Source: Siderastrea radians
Taxonomy: Eukaryota; Cnidaria; Anthozoa; Scleractinia; Rhizangiidae
Direction of reading: 5' to 3'
Assembly (NCBI GenBank): GCA_964017195.1
Contig: OZ024892.1
Span: forward strand, 15,208,071 to 15,272,070
Length of the DNA stretch: 64,000 nt
The notes under the pieces were generated by a model. The model saw only the letters and a program-made list of their open reading frames with translations. It was not told the DNA's origin and did no database searches. The position numbers and the translations under genes are program-made. The stretch's first letter is position 1. Each line of letters starts with the position of its first letter. Shown piece by piece: positions 46,238 through 55,404 of the stretch.

Positions 46238-46715
46238 CTATGGCGTTCCGTTACGGCCAAAATCTTCAAGTGACAAAATAAACAAAATGAAACGTGTACA
46301 AACATTATTCTTAAAAGGGTCAGAAAATAAATCGAACCTCATGCAAATAAGTCCAACTTGCCCAAATATAAATCGAACCGCGCAAAAATAAATCGATCCG
46401 CCAAAAAGTAAATCAAACGCCTCAAAAATGAATCGAACCAAGCGCAAATGAATTCAACTTGCACAAATCGCAATCGAACCAGCGAAAAGTGTATCGAACT
46501 GTGCAAACAGGAACGAAACAGCTCACATAAATGTCGAATCGAACTGCACAAAAATAAATTGAAAGAAGGTCAGCGGTGAAACATGCTACCGGAAGTGCTT
46601 TAAAAGCGAAAGCAAGAGTCCAGCATCCGGGACTGTCAATATGCTTTGCGCGGGAATCGGCAGGTCGGTTTGGCAAAATGGCAGAAAGATTCAGTCGCCC
46701 TCTCGACGCCCTCAA

Positions 46716-46856
46716 ATGTTGTCTTCAGATAACATCGCAGACATAGTCAGAAGAGTGGTTGGTGCTTTTGGAAATCTTCCATCTAACCCTTCAAATGAAA
46801 GTGGGAGCGCTAGTAGCAGTGGATTTCTTATGTTGACCCCAACACGAACTTCATGA
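46716..46856 (+). CDS. Candidate N-terminal ORF of the 2.4-kb element's second gene
   Basis: A 46-codon frame starting MLSSDNIADIVRRVVGAFGN, then Ser/Asn-rich (SNESGSASSSGFLML), ending TGA 46854-46856. The helical start followed by a Ser-rich linker is the kind of N-terminus I associate with multi-copy HECT-type proteins. Its inward orientation from the left array matches the place of a second gene in the 11-kb element. No HECT sequence survives here, so the link is inference. The in-frame ATG at 46641 would add 25 residues; another frame starting MAERFSRP at 46677 is also possible. Confidence 0.3.
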   Translation: MLSSDNIADIVRRVVGAFGNLPSNPSNESGSASSSGFLMLTPTRTS

Positions 46857-46974
46857 TAGGTTTCGCATTCCACGTGCTTCAACAGCATCATCATCTTGGC
46901 CTGGAAGGGTTCTTCCCAGAGCTAGATCGAGTGGCTGGTTCGCTCCTTACACAAGGGGAAAGACAAATAGCAAA

Positions 46975-47525
46975 TAGCTTTCACCCATCAATCACATTTA
47001 CGGCTGAAATATCAGAAACAGAGATTACATTCTTGGTCACGAAAGTGTACAAGGGTGAGAGATTCACAAGGAATCTATCCTTGACGTGAAAACACATTAC
47101 AAACCAACGGAGACTTTTCAATTCACGAATTTCTATTCGTGTCACCCACCAGGCGTTACAAAAGGATTATCAAAGGGGAGTCTTTAACGCTCCTTAGAAC
47201 AAATACCTCAAAGGAAACATTTGAGGAAAACATCAAAAACTTTGAATCACGCCTTAAGTATAGAAGATATCCAACAGGTGTAATAAAAAAACACTGAGAA
47301 GTAAACTTCTCCGAGAAAAAAAACTAAAGTAAAACAGAAGAACAAGGCTGCACGTAAGAAAATACTACCCTTTGTCACACAATACCTCCCAGCATTACCT
47401 GACCTAAAGAAAATTCTGGTGGGAAAATGGCACCTTATACAGAACCAACCACAGCTTAAAAAAATCTTTAACGAGCCTCCCATCAACTCACATCGAAAAG
47501 GGAAATCCCTTCAAGACCTACTAGT
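46975..47525 (+). pseudogene. Penelope-like reverse transcriptase fragment
   Basis: Plus-strand pieces in shifting frames show ANSFHPSITFTAEISETE-like sequence (SFHPSITFTAEISETEITFL), TKVYKGERF, then HYKPTETFQFTNFYSCHPPG, LLRTNTSKETFEENIKNF and finally LPFVTQYLPALPDLKKILVG with KWHLIQNQPQLKKIFNEPP. From memory this block order is the C-terminal part of Penelope-like (GIY-YIG type) reverse transcriptases common in cnidarians. Stops and frameshifts at about 47087 and 47330 make it non-functional. The catalytic RT boxes and the endonuclease are absent. It is inserted in the 2.4-kb element. Confidence 0.65.
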
Positions 47526-47544
47526 AGTTTTAGAATTTCTTCTA

Positions 47545-48138
47545 CTAACGGGGCAGTCGTGCAGGTCCGTAAACATTTTTTAACTTTCGAAATATCTCGT
47601 CAATTTCGTCCAGGGAACCATTGTCTATGTCAGTAAAGGACGGTGTTGCGCTAGCAAACCCGAGTTCGTGCCTCCGTCTCTGCAAAGTTCTTTCAGAGAG
47701 GTGAAGATATCTTCCTATGGCAGCCCAGCGAAATCCAGCTGTTGCATAAAAGTGCCTCTAAAAGGTCTTCCGAAAGTCTTGGGCGACCAACACCTGATCT
47801 AACAAAACATGACACCCACCCTAGTGGTTGACTGTTGTTCGTCCTCCTCGTGCAAAGCAAAATACGACAAGTTCACACAATACTGCCTTTGTTGACTGAC
47901 AATGTGCAAGAGAATGTCGAGGTCAGAAAGCAGTTGTCTTTCAGAAGGATGGGACACGCGTACTCTCGACGACAAAACACTCAAAGTTCTCTCGAAACCA
48001 TCGAGATGTCCGGGAAAGGAATTCCGCAAAATCGAAGGATAAGTTGGCGTCAAGAGAAAGGGCTAACAAGTCTTGCAGTGATCGAAAGAATTCTCCTAAT
48101 TCATAGTCGCTGAGCTGGTTTTCAACCGACAAATTCAC
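47545..48138 (-). pseudogene. Broken transposase N-terminal region of the 2.4-kb element
   Basis: Minus-strand pieces in three frames. From 48138: LSDYELGEFFRSLQDLLALS and NLSFDFAEFLSR; then HPSERQLLSDLDILLHIVSQ; then GVGRPRLSEDLLEALL and, after a frameshift, FRWAAIGRYLHLSERTLQRR, ending at TAG 47545-47547. The GRPRL block followed by a helix-turn-helix (SERTLQRRR) is what I associate with the N-terminus of integrase-type transposases in cnidarians and fish. The catalytic core is missing. It reads inward from the right array, like one gene of the 11-kb element. Confidence 0.6.
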
Positions 48139-49078
48139 AACAACAACAATAATGCTGGCGGTGAGAAATGCTCTACTCCATATACTGGGTATGCTTAGTC
48201 AAGTACTTCCGGTGCAACTATACTTCCGGTTCCGCTGACCTTCTTTCGATTTATTTTTGTGCAGTTCGATTGATATGTGCGGTTTTGACGTTTATGTGAG
48301 CGGTTTCGTTCCTGTTTGCACAGTTCGATCCATTTTTCGCTGGTTCGATTGCGATTTGTGCAAGTTGAATTCATCTGTGTTTGGTTCGATTTATTTTTGA
48401 GGTGTTTAATTCACTTTTTGGCGGATCGATTTCTTTTTGCGCGGTTCGATTTATATTTGTGCCAGAAGGATTTATTTGCACGAGTTTCGATTTATATTTG
48501 CGCGGTTCGATAGACTTTTTGCTGTTTTGACTTTATGTAAACGACTTTCGTTTTTAGTTTTGACCGTTTAATAATGTTTGTACGCGTTTCATTTTGTTTA
48601 TTTTGTGACTTGAAGATTTTGGCCGTAACGGAACGCCATACTTCTGAGTTGAACCCGTATTACCGTATCAGACACGCGTAAAAAAAATGTTCATGTTTTC
48701 TCATGTACCGGAGATCATGTTTACCGGTTGTTTTATCTTGCAGTCGGAAAGCTGGCGGATATTCCATTTCGTGACGTAAATTTTCTTCGATACTTCGGTT
48801 GTTCGAACATTTGCTTCCTTGAGTTTTTGATTAGACTTGCGAACTTTCGCTTGACTTGGCGAATTGTCGCGCCAACGCGGCGAAAAATCGCTCGAAAGCT
48901 CGGCGATATTTCAAAGAGAATAGAGCGCGACATTCTCTCTCATTACTTTTGCAAATTACCTCACACTAACACGAGCACTACAAATTTCTTCGGCTGGACC
49001 CGCAGTACTTCTTGCGCCTTCTTGGGGCTTGCGGTAACATTAGTAACTTCTTGCGGCTTCTTGCGGCTAGATTTTCAA

Positions 49079-49499
49079 CAGGGTCTGGAAGGGGGGTCCT
49101 GATCCCGCATTCCCACTCCTTTACCACGAGAATCCCGCATCCCGCACTTTTTTCATCGCTATCCCGAATTTCGTTTCTTCTTTCCCAAAAATACATTAGA
49201 AAAGACTAATTTCTGCAAAAGCTAATAAATTTAAGATGTAGATTAGCCCTTTCGATTGATATTTGGCGCTCGCCTGGTTGATTCGCCTTTGCCGCTGTAA
49301 GGGTTTTTTGGGTCGTGACGATTTCCCGAATTCCAGACAGACAGGCAACAAAATCCCGCATCCCGTACCCAAATTTGGTGAATCCCGCTTCCCTCGTAGC
49401 AGTCAAATCCGAATCCCGTCAAGATATTTTGCGTTTTCCCGAATCCCGCACCGTATTTTGGTCAAATCCCGGATCCCGAGAATACCCTTCCAGACCCTG
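49079..49499. mobile_element. 421-bp MITE with ATCCCG-rich interior
   Basis: Ends CAGGGTCTGGAAGG as inverted repeats; TTTCAA flanks at 49073-49078 and 49500-49505. The interior is a dispersed series of AATCCCGCATCCCG words on one strand. It splits the right-hand GCAAGAAG array of the outer element, proving that it inserted later. Confidence 0.88.
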
Positions 49500-49642
49500 T
49501 TTCAACTTCTTGCGCTTCGAATGTTCTTGCGGGTAAACCGCAAAAACATAGCACTTTCACTTCCGCCGGCTTGCGTGTTCTTGCGGCGCAAGAAGTTCTT
49601 GCGCCACTTCTTGCGCCTGCATTATTTTTGGGTTGTACTGTA

Positions 49643-51240
49643 TTAGTCTGCTGAATGTTACCTTCGTGCGTTCTTTTCTTTTAATTTACAGTATTTAAGA
49701 TATCAACGACGAAGGGTTGTTAAGTTTGGGGGTTTTTGTATTTGTCTTGTAAAACGCATGCGCAATTGAGTAAAGCAGCTAAAAGGATGGAATGCGGAAT
49801 TGGCTGTGTTGTCTGATCTAGTTAGTGGTTATGGTGAAAATTTTTTTAGCGTAGGGGTTTTTTTATTGGGATTGACATTTTGAGGGTGTAAAACATGAGG
49901 ACCCGCAGGCCTTAGTTACGGACAGATTGAGCGGCCATGAGCACACATAAGTGACCCGATTTCGCAATATCACACAATAGGCCTGTTGACAGATGACGCA
50001 ATATGATGCTTCGTAAGCCTTGGTGAAGGAATGTTACACATCATTCACAAGTCATCACTTGACAAATTTAGGCCGTCGCGATTAATATATTTACCAAATC
50101 TTATTAAAACAAGGGGAAAAAAGAAATATTGAATTCGTCTGCTTTCAAGACTGTAGTCCGCCAAGCTAGGCCAAAACTTCGCCCGTTTTTCTTAAAATAA
50201 TGCTCTTGAGCACTGTATCGCAGAATGAGGAGACAGAAAACTCCAGAATTCCTAGGACGGAAGCTGCAGTCTCGCAAGGTGATATTGTCAACACTTTATA
50301 CGTTATGTGGATCAATTTTCGTTTCTGGCGGTAGAATAAATTATGTTTGGCGGCGCGCGAACTCGCTTGGCGGAAAAAGTCAGGTATATTTATTTTTAAA
50401 ATGTCTTAACAACAAACATTTTGATTGGAGATTTGTATACTTCAATTGTAAGATGGTCATGTCGACATTGATCAAATCGGTGGTCATTCCGAACGAAGTT
50501 GAAATGGTGATTTGCAGCGGCGTACACCGGGCGCCATCAATGAAGATGCTTCATAACATGCCAAATCTTTGAGATGGTACTTGCGCACGAAAAGTGAATT
50601 GTTCTGTCGGCAGTAGAAAAGGTTTGTTGTGCCTGTCATACAAAAGCAACTGCATAAGCTTGCATGCGGCCCTTCTGATTGTTGTGTTTCGAGCAGATTG
50701 GATTTTCACATCGATGGACCGGATTGAATACACTGTGTCCAGGTAAGTCTGTTCCGTGCTTTGGTTACAACCTAGTCAAACAAGTGATGCGAGTCAAAAT
50801 CAAAAATATCGATGTATGCGAGTAATTCAATTGTTCTACTCTGACTAACTATTATTCGGTCCTTATTAAGACACGTTTTAGTGCTGCAATTTCCTTTATA
50901 TGATACATCTAAAAAGGCAAGTTCGCTGGCGATGAAAGACTTGAATTTCATTCACGTATATATTGATTGTTTTAAACACTGCCCGCTCAGATATATTGCC
51001 GTCCAATGAATTGGTTAATTTGTCACTGTACCAGAATATTTCATTACATCTATACACGAGACACACGAAACTCACTAAAATATGCAGAATAACGCAAAAA
51101 ATGTAATTTTTACTTGTTATATTTTTATATTATTTGCCCCTAATGTAGTGTACCCGGCAACAGTTAGCAGGGTAAATAGAAAGCCTTTCAAGGGTGTGTA
51201 TTATATAAGGACGCGTAAGGGACTATTACTTTTGTTTTGT
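49643..51240. other. Intergenic; one candidate first exon
   Basis: At 50714-50742 (plus), ATGGACCGGATTGAATACAC encodes MDRIEYTVS and ends at CAG before the consensus donor GTAAGT. This could be a first coding exon whose intron contains the tandem array that follows; no second exon was found. Confidence 0.3.
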
Positions 51241-52690
51241 TCGAATGTGGGGATATTTGATAATGCCATACTGTTCTACAACTCCTAAGTGCAAGTATTT
51301 TTCCAACAGCAACAGAAACACTAGGTGGCACGCCCGTGATTCTGTGAGTTAGAACGTTGTGACATTATGAAACTTCCTGCATATTTTACCAGGTTGAATC
51401 CAACTGTAATAGGTTTTTAAGGGGCAGGGGGAATTGGGGGACGCAAAATTTGGCTATTTGAGTGTGGGGATATTTGATAATGCCATGATGTTCTACTAAA
51501 CTCCTAAGTGCAACAACTGCAACAGAAACACTTAGGTGGCACGCCCGTGATTCTGTGAGTTAGACCGTTATGGCATTATGAAACTTCCTGCATATATTGG
51601 GGTGTATCCAACTGTAATAGGTTTTTTAAGGAAAACTTTGGTTGTTTGAGTGTGGGAATATTTGATAATGCCATGATTTTCTACTAAACTCCTAAGTGCA
51701 ACAACTGCAACAGAAACACTTAGGTGGCACGCCCGTGATTCTGTGAGTTAGAACGTTATGGCATTGTGAAACCTCCTGCATATATTGGGGTGTATCCAAT
51801 TGTAATAGGTTTTTTTAAGGGGCAGGGGGAATTGGGGGGGGGGGGACGCAAAATTTGGTTGTTTGAGTGTGGAGATATTTGATAATGCCACGATTTTCTG
51901 CTAAACTCCTAAGTGCAACAAGTGCAACAGAAACACTTAGGTGGTACGCCCGTGATTCTGTGAGTTAGAACGTTATGGCATTATGAAACTTCCTGCATAT
52001 ATTGGGGTGTATCCAGCTGTTATAGCTTTTTTAAGGTAAAGTTTGGTTGTTTGAGTGCGGGAATAGTTGATAATGCCATGATTTTCTACTAAACTCCTAA
52101 GTGCAACAACTGCAACAGAAACACTTAGGTGGCACGCCCGTGATTCTGTGAGTTAGAACGTTATGGCATTGTGAAACCTCCTGCATATATTGGGGTGTAT
52201 CCAATTGTAATAGGTTTTTTAAAGGGGCAGGGGGAATTGGGGGGGGGGACGCAAAATTTGGTTGTTTGAGTGTGGAGATATTTGATAATGCCATGATTTT
52301 CTGCTAAACTCCTAAGTGCAACAAGTGCAACAGAAACACTTAGGTGGCACGCCCGTGATTCTGTGAGTTAGAACGTTATGGCATTATGAAACTTCCTGCA
52401 TATGTTACCGGGTTGTATCCAACTGTAGTAGGTCTTTAAGGGGTAGGGGGAATTGGGGGACGCAAAATTTGGTTGTTTGAGTGTGGGGATATTTGATAAT
52501 ACCATGATTTTCTACTAAACTCCTAAGTGCAACAACTGCAACAGAAACACTCAGGTGGCACGTCCGTGATTCTCTGAGTTAGAACGTTATGGCGTTATTA
52601 AAATTTCCTGCACATTTTATCGGGAAGTATCCAACTGTAATATGCTTTCTTCAGAGGAGTGGGGAAAAATTGGGGGGAGGGGCATATAAT
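51241..52690. repeat. Tandem array of alternating ~183-bp and ~203-225-bp units
   Basis: Seven units share TTGATAATGCCA, CTCCTAAGTGCAACAACTGC, CACTTAGGTGGCACG and GTGATTCTGTGAGTTAGA. Units alternate in part between a long form with a G-rich block (GGCAGGGGGAATTGGGG) and a short form without it; the last units are more diverged. Each unit contains the 8-bp stem CCTAAGTG...CACTTAGG. Confidence 0.93.
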
Positions 52691-55404
52691 TTTGTTGTCC
52701 GAGTGTGAATGATTCTATATTGTGCCGGTAATGAATGCACCTTTAGCTTCTTTCCATTTTTTTTTTTTTCGTGCGAAGACATTTATAAGAATTGTTCTTT
52801 GGATGGCTCACTGACAAAAGAATGTTATTGCTCTATTGTCACATTTAATGTTTTGTCTTAGTACGATGCGAATAGCCGCAGCGAACTGTATATTAGTTTA
52901 GGCATTATAGTACGCCCTGGTTTCTCTCTTTTTTTTTGTGAAAAGCAGATTACGTTGGAATAGAACGTCTAAAGGCGTTCACGCAGGATGTCTGAATAAC
53001 TTCCCACAGTAACATTTTGTTTTATACGTACAAATAAATGATCAAAAGCCCCTTTGGGCTCCGTGTCTCGTGTCACGTTTTTCGCGTCTTTTTATTTTTA
53101 TTGTTTTATTGCTTGCTGGGGACTTTGCTCGCTGCAGACTGTCAAAGATTTCGAAAATTGAAAAGCGCACAGCTGACTTAAAGAAAAATGTAGACTTTTC
53201 ACGCCAAATGCATTATTCCTCTTTAGAACTTCATTCATCCACTTAAAATTATAATTAAAACTCCTTTTGTCGCTCGATTAAAGTTGCGTTGTATTGTAGC
53301 GTGAGATTCACGACACAGTGACCACAATATACTCGCTATTCATTGTACACGTACAAACTCACGTGCACGTGTACGCCAGCTACGTGACGTGACGACCTCA
53401 AAGAAGGTCTGTTTTGAATAATGGCTGGACACCTTAGCGAAATGGAGCTTTAAATACGCGCTTATAAATAGCAAACAAAAACATTGCGATATCTTTTTTA
53501 TCAATCGCTCGTCGTGCAGATTGGATCTTTGGATAATTTTGACGTTAGCGCCCGTCCTGCTTGCGGTTTATAACAAGAAACGTCTGCAATCAATCAACAT
53601 GAAAGGTTGTCACTTCGATGAAGAAAAAGAAACTGAATTTTGTACGTGATCATTCCGCAATGAAAAAAAGTGCTGCCAGTTGCATCTGAAGTTAACACAG
53701 AAATGAAAAATGAGACAAAGCGAGCAATTGATATATCTTCTTTAGAAAAACTGTTTAAATCCTCAAGTTAAAATTTTCACGCGTCGTTTACCCGAAATAA
53801 CTGCAATCGCGGCTTCACGCCGTGACGGAGACAGACTAACTGCAAGCCAGAATATTTGAAATTTACAAAGGTTTAATTCCGATGAAAGAACATGAAATTA
53901 ATGTACTGCATTTTTTTATTTGTAATGAAATTATTTGTTAGCCTACAAAACAGACGTGCACGTCGCACAAGCAAACTTGACTTCTCTGTGTGAAATGAAC
54001 CAAATTGAACGATCAACAGATTATAAAACATTGTTTTAAAGGGTTTTTCTCTCTACAGTAATATCATCCGTTATTGTTCAGCTATCCGGCTTACCGGTAA
54101 AACTGTTATGTTTCTCAGTAAAAAAGCTGCGAGCGTCGAAATTGTCAATCAAGACGAAATTCACCTACACTGCGAGTTAATTGGATTCACACATTTTTTT
54201 GTGATTCTGTTATATAATTACATATGGCGTCTGTAGCAACGATGGCTTCCAACAGCGAACCAAAATGTATCTTATGCGGGTCCTCATGTGTGGGAGTCAG
54301 AAGGATTTGTGACTGTCAGGAGCATATCACGCTTCTGTGAATGTGATTTGCTTTGAAAGTTGCGTTTTGTATAGGAGCGGTGTAACATTGTGCTGCGTTT
54401 TATGGGGGGGGGGGGTTTGCGAAGTGAATTGTAAGGTTTCTGATTGGCTAACTTGTAATTCGCAGCGGACAAAAAGGACAGTTGCGTTTTGCCGGCGTGG
54501 GCTAGGAAGAGAAGGAATTGGTACTAGAATGATGATGCAATATTAGTGGATTGCACCATCAGTACATGATAGTTCTGACTTGTGAACGGAGAGAGATGAG
54601 TGTTTATTTGAGGCGAGAAGTAATTGATACGAAGGAATCGTCATTAATAAGGAGATCAATTAATAGGGTAGGTGTTACGAGTCTTTTTGCATTGAAAGAA
54701 CGAAAATATCTGAATATCATCGACGGATTTGTGTGGTTTGCGTGTGGTGTACGCTAAAGGCTACGAACAGTCTCTCTTTTCGTTCAGAGATAGTGAAGGA
54801 AAAGAAAAACAAGCGAGTGAGCGCGAAATCGATTGCGGCTCGACAGGCGCGTTAGCTTTCAAAGACGTGGGCGACTTTCATCCCCGCTCGCTTGTTTACT
54901 TTTGCAAGGGGATTCCCGGGTTAGCAAACCGGATTTAAACATCATGTCATGAGATACGCCTTGACGTGCCCCATACTCTGACGATCTGCTCGAGCTCGTG
55001 TTTATCAAGCGTTATATTTTGATTCTACTGCTGTGTTCACTGTTTGTATTTAACGTCTAGGCACAACAGTAAATACTTCGTCGTCCCGGTGTGAGCATTC
55101 TCAGTTGTGGACGAACTTATGTCGACATTCAATGTTTGAGTGAATTTGCGTTTTTCAGCACAAATAAAAGCGATAAGAAAGATAAGCTGAGTCATCAGAG
55201 TTTAAACATTACGTCATCCAGTAACGTTATAGTCAAAATATTGTGTCACACAATCACACTTTTCGTCACGCTGATTCGTATAAATAGAGGATCGCGCTAA
55301 CATTTGTGAAACCTAGGGGTGGGGAGGGTCAGAATGGCCGGTTAAAATGCCCAATGGGCTTTCTTGTTTAAGAAAAAGACACCCGATGTTCTAGGTTTGC
55401 TTAC
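52691..55404. other. Intergenic or downstream part of the SPRY gene; no exon found
   Basis: The 3' exons of the SPRY gene (minus) should lie here or further left, but none was recognised. A cluster of CACGTG-like words (CACGTACA, CACGTGCACGTGTACG) lies at about 53345-53375. A poly-G run lies at 54402-54416. Confidence 0.4.
54224..54340 (+). CDS. Short Cys-rich ORF (38 aa), possible first exon
   Basis: ATG 54224 (and a second in-frame ATG at 54242 in good context, GCAACGATGG) opens a frame ending TGA 54338-54340. The peptide contains KCILCGSSC and CDCQEH, that is CxxC-x3-C and CxC-xx-H, suggesting a small zinc-binding site. No donor was identified, so it may be a complete micro-ORF, a truncated copy or chance. 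A similarly sized ORF with CxxC lies at 61753-61863. Confidence 0.25.
   Translation: MASVATMASNSEPKCILCGSSCVGVRRICDCQEHITLL

Larger units (their letters stand above)
46238..48641. mobile_element. 2.4-kb decayed transposon with AATCGAACC-array inverted repeats
   Basis: Inverted ends TATGGCGTTCCGTTACGGCC, followed on each side by about 330 bp of degenerate AAATCGAACC(G)CGCAAA units (46330-46560; inverted at 48250-48540). TTCTGA flanks it (46232-46237 and 48642-48647), with one C between it and the tip on each side. Inside are a broken transposase N-terminus (minus), a candidate partner first exon (plus) and an inserted Penelope-like fragment. The layout (arrays plus two inward genes) mirrors the 11-kb element. 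Confidence 0.85.
34113..49642. mobile_element. Outer element remnant with GCAAGAACTTCTTGC arrays, hosting later insertions
   Basis: The left end TACAGTACAGCCCAAAAATA (34113) recurs inverted at the right end (…GGGTTGTACTGTA, 49642), with over 25 matching positions. Both sides then carry clusters of the palindromic word GCAAGAA(G/C)TTCTTGC: about 34137-34330 on the left; about 48991-49078 and 49506-49625 on the right. Subtracting the inner insertions (34593-45582, 46238-48641, 49079-49499) leaves only about 1.7 kb. No matching target duplication was seen at the ends, so these could be ends of two related copies and not of one element. Confidence 0.6.
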
